Assembly (NCBI GenBank): GCA_020217165.1
Contig: JAIWOE010000007.1
Location: 1 to 14,434, forward strand
DNA: 14,434 bases
Direction: 5' to 3'
Source of the DNA: Desulfovibrio sp.
GTDB taxonomy: Bacteria; Desulfobacterota; Desulfovibrionia; Desulfovibrionales; Desulfovibrionaceae
In this document: positions 1 to 7,368 of the stretch, one piece after another
Layout: each line of letters starts with the position of its first letter
Numbering within the stretch: position 1 is the first letter of the stretch
Position numbers and translations under genes: made by a program
Notes under the pieces: generated by a model
What the model was told of the DNA's origin: nothing
Database searches by the model: none
Seen by the model: only the letters and a program-made list of their open reading frames with translations

Positions 1-1251
1 GAAGTGCTTGATGATGTCTTCCAGGCCGCCGTGACAGTTATGGCAAGGGGCGATGAGGGTATGCACTCCCGTGGCCTTGAGCTGTTCGGCCTTGATCTTG
101 TTCCCGATGACACGGACCTTCTTGAATGGCGGGCCGCAGTTGATGACGCCACCACCGGCGCAGCAACAGTAGTTGTGTTCACGGTTGGGAGTCATTTCCA
201 CCACATCCTCGGCAATGTGCTTGACCACCTCGCGCAGTTTGTCCATGAGGCCGCGGCCGCGGATGATGTTGCAGGGATCGTGGATGGTCACGGCCCCGGG
301 ATGCTTGCTGGCCATGCGGATTTTGCCGCTTTCCAGCAATTCCCAGAAGAACTCGATGGAGTGCACTACCGGCACGGGGTGCATTTTCCAGCCCAGCCAG
401 CGGTTGGCCACATCGTACACGGCGCGGAAGGCGTGGCCGCATTCGCCCATGACAATGCGTTTGACGCGCAGGCGCTGGGCGGTTTCGTAGTGGGCGCGTT
501 CCACGCGGGACATGACTTCGGCATCCCCGCTGAACATGGCCATATTGGAGTTGTCCCAGCCCGGGGTGGCAGGCATGGTCCAGTCCAGGCCGGCGTTGTG
601 GAAGATGGCCGCAGCCTGATAGATGAGCTGGGTGCGGAATTTGGGCTCCGGCGCAATGACGGAGTACATGAAGTCCGCGCCTTCCTTTTCCAGGGGGATG
701 CGCAGGTTGGGAAATTCTTCCCGGGCCTCGTCTTCCTGCCACATCAGGGAGTCGATCCACTCGTCATCCTTGACCCACATCTGGTTCAGGGTGGCGGCGT
801 GGGAGTGTGCGGTGTCCTGAATATACTGCGGTGTGACGCCCAGCTTGTGACAGATGCGTCGCACCACGCTGATGATGTAGGCCGTATCGATGCCCAGGGG
901 GCAGTAATGCATGCAGCGCCGGCAGAGGTTGCATTCCGTGTAGGCAATCTGGGCAAACTGCTGCAGTTGCTTCTTGGTGACGTCGCCGTCGGCCTTGAGG
1001 ATTTCCCACATGGTCTGGCGAACCTTGCCCACGGGGGAGTAGCTGGGGTCGCCATCGTGAGATAAGTAATAATGGCAGGCCTTGGCGCACAGGCCGCAGC
1101 GCATGCAGGTTTCCGCGTAGGTCTGCAGGCGCGCCCCGGTTTCGCTTTTCAGCACGCCTTTGATGATGGAGCGGATGCGGGATTGCTCCAGGCGATCCAA
1201 CCCGCCCTGGATGCCGGCGTCGTCGATGAGCCTGTCGGCAATGGTGCTCAT
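1..1251 (-). CDS. tmcB: TmcB-like HdrD-type iron-sulfur protein (3' end cut by window)
   Basis: Cytoplasmic iron-sulfur subunit related to heterodisulfide reductase HdrD and HmcF, expected to pass electrons between a membrane cytochrome b and a cytoplasmic partner. The 417 codons in view start at an ATG 8 nt after AAGGAG; the ATG closer to that site opens a frame that stops after two codons. Two ferredoxin-type clusters are visible: C49-C52-C55-C59 and C107-C110-C113-C117. A CCG (cysteine-rich) domain follows with C327, C362-C363-C364 and C403-x2-C406, the usual site for an unusual [4Fe-4S] cluster. The matching first CCG domain looks degenerate, keeping one cysteine (C271 in GECGHAF). It lies 17 bp after tmcC in the same operon. 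HmcF is the main alternative; the TmcD-like gene in the operon favours Tmc. The C-terminus is outside the window. Confidence 0.8.
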   Translation of the reverse strand, partial: MSTIADRLIDDAGIQGGLDRLEQSRIRSIIKGVLKSETGARLQTYAETCMRCGLCAKACHYYLSHDGDPSYSPVGKVRQTMWEILKADGDVTKKQLQQFAQIAYTECNLCRRCMHYCPLGIDTAYIISVVRRICHKLGVTPQYIQDTAHSHAATLNQMWVKDDEWIDSLMWQEDEAREEFPNLRIPLEKEGADFMYSVIAPEPKFRTQLIYQAAAIFHNAGLDWTMPATPGWDNSNMAMFSGDAEVMSRVERAHYETAQRLRVKRIVMGECGHAFRAVYDVANRWLGWKMHPVPVVHSIEFFWELLESGKIRMASKHPGAVTIHDPCNIIRGRGLMDKLREVVKHIAEDVVEMTPNREHNYCCCAGGGVINCGPPFKKVRVIGNKIKAEQLKATGVHTLIAPCHNCHGGLEDIIKHF

Positions 1252-1268
1252 TGCATGAACTCCTTATA

Positions 1269-1928
1269 TTACCAGTCTTTTGCGCGACGAACGCCGCCAA
1301 ATTCGCTGCCGATGTACGCCCGGCTGAAGAGGCCGAAGAGCATGTGCGAAAGCCTGGTGAACGGGATGGCGACGAGCATCAGCTCGCCGGACAGGATGTG
1401 CAGGGTGGTCATGACCAGATTAGGGCCCACGTGGTGATATACCAGCACCCCCGTGAGGAAAGGCAGGCAGGCGATGATGAGCACCAGCCAGTCCTGCCCG
1501 CTGGTGACAAAGCGCACCTCCGGCTTCAGGAGCCGGCGCAGGGCAAAGAACACACAGCAGGCCACCACCACCATGGCCACGATGTCCGTCACCGCTTCCG
1601 GCGGCGACCACCAGGAAACGCCGTGGAACTGCTCCACCATCACCACGTGGCCCAGCACCACCAGGGGCAGCAGGATGAGCCCGATGTGGAAGACGAAGGT
1701 GGCGATGGTTTCCAGGGGATTTTCCTTCCATCCCAGGGCCCCGAAGGGCGTGAACCAATGCGCCAGGGACCTGAGGCCGAATTTCCAGCTCATGTACGCC
1801 AGGGCCTGTCCGTCTTTTTCCTTGGCCAGATTATACATGCGGACAAGGCGGTACAGGGAGCCGAATACAAAAATCGCCGCTGCCGCCCACGCCAGGGGGC
1901 CGACAGCCAATGCATACAACTGTTCCAT
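1269..1928 (-). CDS. tmcC: TmcC-like membrane cytochrome b (NarI-like)
   Basis: A 219-aa integral membrane protein, probably the dihaem cytochrome b subunit linking periplasmic cytochrome c3 to the iron-sulfur subunit encoded next. About five hydrophobic segments are visible (roughly residues 5-25, 74-97, 113-130, 147-164 and 171-190). H81 and H94 in one segment, and H177 and H195 flanking the last, are plausible haem b ligands; the 18-residue spacing of the last pair is the same as I recall for NarI. The start chosen is the ATG at 1928, 5 nt after GGAGG, giving MEQLYALAVG; an upstream in-frame ATG would overlap tmcD and lacks a good ribosome site. It sits 23 bp after tmcD and 17 bp before tmcB. 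HmcE and DsrM belong to the same broad family and are the alternatives. Confidence 0.8.
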   Translation of the reverse strand: MEQLYALAVGPLAWAAAAIFVFGSLYRLVRMYNLAKEKDGQALAYMSWKFGLRSLAHWFTPFGALGWKENPLETIATFVFHIGLILLPLVVLGHVVMVEQFHGVSWWSPPEAVTDIVAMVVVACCVFFALRRLLKPEVRFVTSGQDWLVLIIACLPFLTGVLVYHHVGPNLVMTTLHILSGELMLVAIPFTRLSHMLFGLFSRAYIGSEFGGVRRAKDW

Positions 1929-1951
1929 GGAATCCTCCCTTGGACCGTGCC

Positions 1952-3211
1952 CTACGCTTTGAAGGACGAAATGTGATCCACGATGCGCAGGCATGCGCCG
2001 CCGGAGACCGCCCGGATGAGCACCTTTTCCCCGCTGGGGTCAAAGGCCGGAGGCCAGACCTTGTCGAACCATTCCTTGTACACCTTGTCGTCCAGGACGA
2101 TGGTTTGCCGGCCGTGTTTTTCCACCGCCGCGGCCACGCGTTTGCCATCCGGGGAAAACACCGGCGGCCAGGCCATGTCGTAGCGGCCGGTCCAGGCCGC
2201 GCCGTCCACCACAATACGAAATTTGGTGTTGTTCTCACTGGCTAGGCAGGCCGCCCGGCCGGTGGAGCTGAGCACCAGATCCGTCACCACCGGCCAGGTG
2301 CTGTTCCAAGGGGAGCCGTTCACGGCCACGGTGAATTCGCCGAACTTGGGAGCCACAATGGCCGCCAGGGTGCGGCCGTCGGCGGCAAACTTCGTGTGCC
2401 AGAGTTGATGGAAAGTGGGTTCCCAGCGGAAGCCTCCGCGAGTGGCCAACCCCCATTTGCCGCCGCTGCGCACCGGGGCCAGCAGCTCTCCGGAAGTGGG
2501 GTCGAAGAGTGGTTCCCACACGCACTGATACGTGGTAGTCCAGGGACGGCCCTCTTCAATAATGCCGTAATCATACAGGGAGAATCTCGCCGAAGCGGCC
2601 ACGCGCTCGCCGGCGGTGTCGAAGGTGGGGGCCCAGCAGTTGACGAAGTTGGTCCCCCAGGGCTCTCCATCCACCGCCACGGAGAACACCCCTTTCTGGT
2701 AGCCTTCGATATCCGCCTGTCCCAGGGAGATGGTCTGCACCACGGCGGTGGTGTGGGCGCCGTCACGGCTCAAGGCGAACTGGTTGGCATTCTCATACAG
2801 GGTTTCCCAGGGCGCGTCGTCCACGGCCATGCCGTATTCGCCGTCCTGCTGGATGCAGACGGCCAGCCGGCTGCCGTCCTGGCTCCACATTGGATTCCAG
2901 ACAAATCCAAAGGTGTTTTCCCAGGGTGCATCATCCACGGCCACGGTCCACTCGCCATCGGTTTGCACCAGGGCCATGAGTCGGCCGTCAGGGAGGAATC
3001 TGGGCATCCAGAGCTTCTCGAAGATGTTCTCCCAGGCTTGGCCGTTGATGCAGGCCGTGGCGCCATCGTCGGAAACGGCAGCCATGGCCACGCGTTCCCC
3101 GTCCGGGGAGAAATACGGTTCCTCCAGCCAGTTGTAGTCACGGGCGCAGGCGTGCAAATCGCACAGGCTGCGCGCGCCTGTCTCAAAATCCCAGGCATCG
3201 CTTTGGGGCAT
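1952..3211 (-). CDS. tmcD: TmcD-like tryptophan-rich beta-propeller protein
   Basis: A 419-aa protein without signal peptide or membrane segment, so probably cytoplasmic. It consists almost entirely of about nine repeats of some 35-50 residues, each with an FSPDG-like turn, a run such as VAVDD, and an [AP]W-x3-[FY]-x3-W signature; the first PW-type unit is near residue 60 and the last near 380. I count 22 tryptophans (about 5%). This fits the tryptophan-rich TmcD subunit of the Desulfovibrio Tmc complex, whose role is not established, and suggests a WD40/PD40-like propeller. The start at 3211 follows GGAGAAGACC; the longer frame reaching 3373 runs back through the proposed promoter and a terminator and is rejected. 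It is the first gene of the operon here, behind a sigma-54-type promoter. Confidence 0.72.
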   Translation of the reverse strand: MPQSDAWDFETGARSLCDLHACARDYNWLEEPYFSPDGERVAMAAVSDDGATACINGQAWENIFEKLWMPRFLPDGRLMALVQTDGEWTVAVDDAPWENTFGFVWNPMWSQDGSRLAVCIQQDGEYGMAVDDAPWETLYENANQFALSRDGAHTTAVVQTISLGQADIEGYQKGVFSVAVDGEPWGTNFVNCWAPTFDTAGERVAASARFSLYDYGIIEEGRPWTTTYQCVWEPLFDPTSGELLAPVRSGGKWGLATRGGFRWEPTFHQLWHTKFAADGRTLAAIVAPKFGEFTVAVNGSPWNSTWPVVTDLVLSSTGRAACLASENNTKFRIVVDGAAWTGRYDMAWPPVFSPDGKRVAAAVEKHGRQTIVLDDKVYKEWFDKVWPPAFDPSGEKVLIRAVSGGACLRIVDHISSFKA

Positions 3212-3273
3212 GGTCTTCTCCTTGGGCGCTTGCTGTTCCCGCTGCGGCAGGTTGATGGCCTTGGCGGCGGCAG

Positions 3274-3289
3274 AGCACAGGGCGTACCA
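3274..3289 (-). promoter_or_regulatory. Sigma-54 (-24/-12) promoter candidate for tmcDCB
   Basis: Read on the minus strand the sequence is TGGTACGCCCTGTGCT. It matches the TGGCACGNNNNTTGCW consensus at all but two defined positions, with invariant GG and GC in the correct 12-bp register. The inferred start is near 3263, giving a leader of about 52 nt before tmcD. It lies after the terminator of the sigma-54 activator gene, which supports an independent promoter. Confidence 0.65.
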
Positions 3290-3327
3290 TCTGCCCGGCA
3301 AGCAAGGAGCGATGCGGCGCACGGCAC

Positions 3328-3358
3328 AAAAAAGCGCCGGCCCGGGAGGGGACGGCGC
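3328..3358 (-). terminator. Rho-independent terminator of the sigma-54 activator gene
   Basis: On the minus strand GCGCCG (3358-3353) pairs with CGGCGC (3339-3334) across a 13-nt loop that can pair partly (CCC/GGG), and is followed at once by six T (3333-3328). It is 47 nt after the activator stop codon and before the tmc promoter, so it should separate the two transcripts. Confidence 0.7.
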
Positions 3359-3366
3359 GAAGTTTA

Positions 3367-3381
3367 GGCGCAAAACACGCC
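3367..3381. promoter_or_regulatory. Operator site A, upstream of tmc promoter
   Basis: GGCGCAAAACACGCC, an imperfect inverted repeat (GGCG/CGCC arms). It is one of four related sites around the activator gene. Its centre is about 111 bp upstream of the inferred tmc start, a normal distance for a sigma-54 activator site. Confidence 0.6.
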
Positions 3382-3398
3382 ATCAGGCAAAATGGGTG

Positions 3399-3413
3399 GG
3401 CGTGTTATGCGTC
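3399..3413. promoter_or_regulatory. Operator site B, overlapping the activator stop codon
   Basis: On the minus strand GACGCATAACACGCC, 13 of 15 identical to site A. It contains the TAA stop of the activator gene. Its centre is 32 bp from that of site A (about three helical turns) and about 143 bp upstream of the inferred tmc start. Confidence 0.55.
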
Positions 3414-4730
3414 TGCTCCTGCGCGCAGGATGCGCCGCAGGGTGTCTTTTGAGATGCCAAGCTCCCGGCAGGTGGCCATCTTCTTGCCGCCATTGCGCTG
3501 TAAGGCTTCGATAGCAGCTTGATATTTAATGGATTTTAGTTTCCCGTCTGGCTTGAGGGAAAAATGATGCGACTCCGCCGGCAGCAGGTATTCCGGGAGG
3601 TGATCCACCTGAATGTACCCCTTGCGGCACAGGATGAATGCATATTCGATGATGTTTTCCAGTTCACGCACGTTGCCTGGGAATCGATGACGCATGAGAA
3701 GCTGGTAGACATCCTCAGAAACGCCATGAATATCCATTCCCTTGATGCAATTATTACGATTGACGAAGTGGGAGATCAGCAACGGGATGTCCTCTGGTCG
3801 CTCTGCCAGGGATGGAAGGCGTATCTGTACCACGTTCAGACGGTAAAAGAGGTCATCCCGGAACCTTCCGGCATCCACCATGGATTGGAGATCCTTATTG
3901 GTGGCGGCAATTACACGCGCTTCCGTACGCAGGCTCTTGGTGGAACCCAGGGGTTCGAAACTGCGTTCCTGGAGCACACGCAGGATCTTCACCTGCAGTT
4001 GCAAGGGCATGTCACCAATTTCATCCAGGAAAATGGTGCCTGTGCCAGCCAGCTGAAAGCGGCCGGGCTTGTCGCTTTTGGCATCGGTAAAGGCGCCAGC
4101 CTTGTAGCCAAAAAGCTCGGATTCCAAGAGATTTTCCGGCAACGCGCCGCAGTTCACCGCCACGAACGGCCCCTGTTTGCGGGCCGAAAGATTGTGGATG
4201 GCCCGGGCAAACAACTCCTTGCCCGTGCCGGATTCCCCCAGCAGCAGCACCGAGGCGTCGCTTTCGGCAATCTGGGGCAGGATTTGCAAAATGCGTATGA
4301 GTGACTGGGACTTGGTGACAATGTCATCCAGGGTGTAGCGCCCCTCCAGCTTCTGGCGCATGAGTTGTATGGCCGTGATATCCCGAAAGGTTTCCACCCC
4401 CCCCACCACCTGCCCGGTGGCGTCGCGCAAGGGGGCGGCGCTGATGGAAACCGAGAGCTTGGAGCCGTCCGGTTTGACGATGTAAATGGATTTGTTGCAC
4501 AGGCTGCGCTCGGTTTCCAGGCATTCACGGATGGCGCAGGCACCGTCGCAAATGCTGGAATGGAACACTTCCCAGCACTTGCGGCCCATGGCCTCCAGGC
4601 TCGAGACCCCCGTAATGCGCTCTGCAGCGCGGTTAAAAAACGTGATGTTCCAGTCCAGATCCACGGTAAACACGCCGTCGGCAATGGAATTCATGACGGC
4701 GTCGCACGAGATGTGGTTGGGAAGGGTCAT
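3405..4730 (-). CDS. PAS-containing sigma-54-dependent transcriptional activator
   Basis: A 441-aa enhancer-binding protein that would remodel sigma-54 RNA polymerase using ATP. An N-terminal PAS domain (about 10-120) carries five cysteines in a tight pattern, C52, C61, C65, C70 and C78, suggesting a redox or metal sensor. The AAA+ domain (about 135-370) has Walker A GESGTGKE (165-172), Walker B FLDEIGD (234-240), a sensor-I ATN and the R-finger segment FRDDLFYRL. The sigma-54 contact loop reads GAFTDA (212-217) instead of GAFTGA. A Fis-type helix-turn-helix ends the protein (about 405-438). There is no receiver domain, so control is by PAS ligand or partner rather than direct phosphorylation. 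The start follows GGGAG by 6 nt. It lies between two operons with sigma-54 promoters and is the likely regulator of both. Confidence 0.9.
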   Translation of the reverse strand: MTLPNHISCDAVMNSIADGVFTVDLDWNITFFNRAAERITGVSSLEAMGRKCWEVFHSSICDGACAIRECLETERSLCNKSIYIVKPDGSKLSVSISAAPLRDATGQVVGGVETFRDITAIQLMRQKLEGRYTLDDIVTKSQSLIRILQILPQIAESDASVLLLGESGTGKELFARAIHNLSARKQGPFVAVNCGALPENLLESELFGYKAGAFTDAKSDKPGRFQLAGTGTIFLDEIGDMPLQLQVKILRVLQERSFEPLGSTKSLRTEARVIAATNKDLQSMVDAGRFRDDLFYRLNVVQIRLPSLAERPEDIPLLISHFVNRNNCIKGMDIHGVSEDVYQLLMRHRFPGNVRELENIIEYAFILCRKGYIQVDHLPEYLLPAESHHFSLKPDGKLKSIKYQAAIEALQRNGGKKMATCRELGISKDTLRRILRAGADA

Positions 4731-4764
4731 ACAAACTCCCTCTCAATCGCTGCCGGCCCCATTG

Positions 4765-4779
4765 GACGAATAATACGCC
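4765..4779. promoter_or_regulatory. Operator site D, over the activator's own promoter
   Basis: GACGAATAATACGCC, 14 of 16 identical to site B when the next C is included. It overlaps the candidate -10 element of the activator gene and lies 100 bp from site C, centre to centre. Confidence 0.5.
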
Positions 4780-4796
4780 CAGCAGGGAAATGGCAA
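4770..4796 (-). promoter_or_regulatory. Weak sigma-70 promoter candidate for the activator gene
   Basis: On the minus strand TTGCCA (4796-4791) is followed after 15 bp by TATTAT (4775-4770). Both boxes are good but the spacer is short, so the call is tentative. The start would fall near 4762, some 32 nt before the activator ATG. Confidence 0.3.
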
Positions 4797-4864
4797 GGTG
4801 AACTGCAACGCACTGTCGAAATGCAGACTGGCATGGGTTGAAACCAGCATTTTTTCCGCCTTTG

Positions 4865-4879
4865 GGCGCAAAACGCGCC
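4865..4879. promoter_or_regulatory. Operator site C, upstream of the kinase operon
   Basis: GGCGCAAAACGCGCC, the most symmetrical copy: with one flanking base each side the arms are GGGCGC and GCGCCC around AAAAC (4864-4880). It differs from site A by one base. The centre is about 97 bp upstream of the inferred kinase-operon start. Confidence 0.6.
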
Positions 4880-4942
4880 CAGTACTAGACGCATCCTGAT
4901 CCCACATTGCCAAAAACCGCGTCGTTGCTTATCTGGAGGTAC

Positions 4943-4958
4943 TGGCACACAACGTGCT
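4943..4958 (+). promoter_or_regulatory. Sigma-54 (-24/-12) promoter candidate for the kinase operon
   Basis: TGGCACACAACGTGCT keeps the invariant GG and GC in the right register and has a full TGGCAC -24 element. It shares the GTGCT -12 end with the tmc promoter. The inferred start is near 4969, about 60 nt before the first ATG. The rest of the 298-bp divergent region (4731-5028) holds operator sites C and D and the weak activator promoter; I see no further gene there. Confidence 0.65.
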
Positions 4959-5028
4959 CATACGTTAGCACACGAGAAACGCATTCCAAAATCGTTCCAC
5001 TCGTGCAACGCCAAGAGCGAGGGCGCCC

Positions 5029-7368
5029 ATGTCCGGGGTTACGTCAGGGTCCATGTTTTCGTTCATCAGCCATAGCCTGGCCGGCAAGCTCGTGGTGGCC
5101 AATGGCGTGTTGCTGCTGGGCAGCGTGGCCCTGCTGACGTGGGCGGCCATGGTCAACCAGCAGGAGCTGGGCAACCGGGCCGCCCTGGACGGAGCGGAGC
5201 GTCTCTCCACCACCGTGAAACTTGGCCTGCACTATGCCATGATGCTCAATTCCCGGGACGACATCTCCCAGATTGTGGCCAATATCGCCCGCCAGCCGGA
5301 AATTCTGGCCGTGCGGGTGTACAACAAGGACGGGGCCATCAAGTTCTCCAACAAGCCCGAAGAGGTGGACATCTTCGTGGGCATGGAGGAGGCCGCCTGC
5401 GCGCCCTGCCACAGCCGCACCCCGCCGCGTACCACCCTGAGCGTGATGGAGCGTACGCGGATGAAGGAGGACGAGACCGGCCGCAGCATTGGCATGCTCA
5501 CCCCCATTGAGAACGAGCCGGGCTGCAGCGAGGGCTGTCACTTTCACCCGGTTGAGACGAAGATCCTCGGCGCCATAGACATGGTTCTCTCCCTGCAGAG
5601 CTCCGATGACGAGGTGCAGGCCCTGGGACGCCGCATGCTGTTGTTTTCCGGCGGCGTGTTTCTGGCCGTCTCTGGGTTGCTGCTGTTTTTCATGGGCCAG
5701 TACGTGAACAAGCCCATCCGGGCCCTCATCCAGACCACCCGCGGCATTGCCCGGGGCGAGGAACCCCCGGTGCTGGTGACCACCCAGCGCGACGAAATCG
5801 GCCAGCTGGCCCAGGCCGTGGCGGATATGGGCGCGGCCATTGCCGAAAAGCAGAAGGATCTGAACCGCCAGCGCGATGAGTACCAAAATCTCTTTGCCAA
5901 TGTCCCGTGTTTCATCACCGTGCAGGACCGGAATTTCCGCCTGCTGCGGTATAATAAGGAGTTCAAGGATCATTTCCATCCCCGGCCCGGCCAGCCCTGC
6001 TACAAGGCCTACAAGGGCCGCAGCGAGAAATGTCCGGTCTGCCCTGTGGAAACCACCTTCCAGACCGGCCGCTCCGCCACCAGTGAAGAGAGCGGGCTGG
6101 ATTCCCAGGGCAACCTGCGCCACTGGCTGGTGACCACCGCCCCCCTGCGCGACGAAAAAGGCGAGGTGGTGGCGGCCATGGAAATGAGCCTGGACATCAC
6201 CGCCCGCAAGGAGCTGGAGCGAGAGGCCAAGCGGTTGGAGGAAAAGTACCAGGCCATCTACCGCACCATCCCCAGCCCGGTGTTTCTGCTGGATTTGACG
6301 GGGCTGACGGTGCTGGACTGCAACAAAAGCGCCGAGACCGTGTATGGGCTGCCCCGCAAGGATATGCTGGGCCGGTACTTCCCGGACTTCTTTTTGCCCG
6401 AGACTCGCGAACGCATGGCCGCGGACCTGCGGGTGTGCAGGCCCATTGAACGCGCACCGCAACTGGTACCCGACGGGCGCACCTTGTATGTGGCCATGCT
6501 GGCTACCCCGGTGGAAATCGGCGGCTCCCGCGTGCTGCTCATCACCGTCACGGACATCACTCGCCGGCTGGAGGCGGAACAGCAGCTGGTGCATGCCGGC
6601 AAAATGGCCACCCTCGGGGAGATGGCCGCCGGCGTGGCCCACGAGTTGAACCAGCCCCTCACGGTCATCAAGGGAGCGGCCTCCTATTTTCTCAAGAAGA
6701 TTCGCCGTGGCGAGACCGTGGCGCCGGACGTGTTGGCCGACCTTTCCCAGGAAATAGACAGCCACGTGGACCGCGCCTCGCGCATCATCAATCATCTGCG
6801 GGAATTCGGCCGCCGGCCGGAAATGGAACTCATGGCGGTGGATGTGCAGCAGGTGCTCGCCCGTTCCCTGGAAATGTTCCGCCAGCAACTGGCCTTGCGG
6901 CAAATCAAGGTGGAGCTGGACGTCTCCCCCAACGTGCCCAAAGTCATGGGCGATGCCGGCCGGCTGGAGCAGGTGTTCGTGAACATGCTCATGAACGCCC
7001 GGGACGCCATCGAGGAAAAATTTCAGGGTGAGAAAGCCCGCTCGGCCAAGGATTCGGCCCCGGGGGATGAAAAACGCATCACCATCACCGCCCGGGACTG
7101 CCATGGCTGGGTGCACATCCGCGTGTCGGATACCGGCGGTGGCGTGCCCGCCGGCGTGCAGGCCCGGATCTTTGAACCGTTCTTCACCACCAAGGCCACG
7201 GGCAAGGGCACCGGGCTTGGGTTGTCCATCAGTTACGGGATTGTCCAGGACTGCGGCGGGGAGATTTTTCTGGAGCGCACCGGGCCGGACGGCTCCACGT
7301 TTCTGGTGATTCTGCCGTCCCCGGAAGCCACGGCCTGCGCCCTCCCGGAGGAGACGTCCAATGGTTGA
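5029..7368 (+). CDS. Membrane sensor histidine kinase with c-type haem-like motifs
   Basis: A 779-aa sensor kinase. Order: membrane segment (about 21-42), periplasmic domain (about 43-202), membrane segment (about 203-226), HAMP, two PAS domains (about 285-400 and 410-525), then the kinase core. The periplasmic part has CAPCH (C124-C127-H128), a standard haem c motif, and a variant C-x3-C-H (C166, C170, H171) followed by FHP. The first PAS has C324 and a C335-P-V-C338 pair. Phosphoacceptor H538 lies in AHELNQP; N656 and the DTGGG and GTGLGLS boxes mark the ATPase domain. There is no receiver of its own. The start is the ATG at 5029 after GAGG; the ATG at 5053 is possible but has a poorer ribosome site. 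It probably senses periplasmic redox state or a small ligand at haem and phosphorylates the receivers encoded downstream; ligand and partner are unproven. Confidence 0.88.
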   Translation: MSGVTSGSMFSFISHSLAGKLVVANGVLLLGSVALLTWAAMVNQQELGNRAALDGAERLSTTVKLGLHYAMMLNSRDDISQIVANIARQPEILAVRVYNKDGAIKFSNKPEEVDIFVGMEEAACAPCHSRTPPRTTLSVMERTRMKEDETGRSIGMLTPIENEPGCSEGCHFHPVETKILGAIDMVLSLQSSDDEVQALGRRMLLFSGGVFLAVSGLLLFFMGQYVNKPIRALIQTTRGIARGEEPPVLVTTQRDEIGQLAQAVADMGAAIAEKQKDLNRQRDEYQNLFANVPCFITVQDRNFRLLRYNKEFKDHFHPRPGQPCYKAYKGRSEKCPVCPVETTFQTGRSATSEESGLDSQGNLRHWLVTTAPLRDEKGEVVAAMEMSLDITARKELEREAKRLEEKYQAIYRTIPSPVFLLDLTGLTVLDCNKSAETVYGLPRKDMLGRYFPDFFLPETRERMAADLRVCRPIERAPQLVPDGRTLYVAMLATPVEIGGSRVLLITVTDITRRLEAEQQLVHAGKMATLGEMAAGVAHELNQPLTVIKGAASYFLKKIRRGETVAPDVLADLSQEIDSHVDRASRIINHLREFGRRPEMELMAVDVQQVLARSLEMFRQQLALRQIKVELDVSPNVPKVMGDAGRLEQVFVNMLMNARDAIEEKFQGEKARSAKDSAPGDEKRITITARDCHGWVHIRVSDTGGGVPAGVQARIFEPFFTTKATGKGTGLGLSISYGIVQDCGGEIFLERTGPDGSTFLVILPSPEATACALPEETSNG

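Noticed and set aside
4..1065. A 353-codon plus-strand open frame
   Set aside because: It is antisense to the TmcB-like gene, whose cysteine motifs are unmistakable.
3368..3383. TGGCGTGTTTTGCGCC on the minus strand as a second sigma-54 promoter
   Set aside because: It has the GG/GC register but a poor -12 element, coincides with operator A, and would read straight into the terminator at 3358-3328.
5021..5028. GGGCGCCC before the membrane kinase start as an operator
   Set aside because: It has no spacer between arms and does not match the inner positions of the motif.
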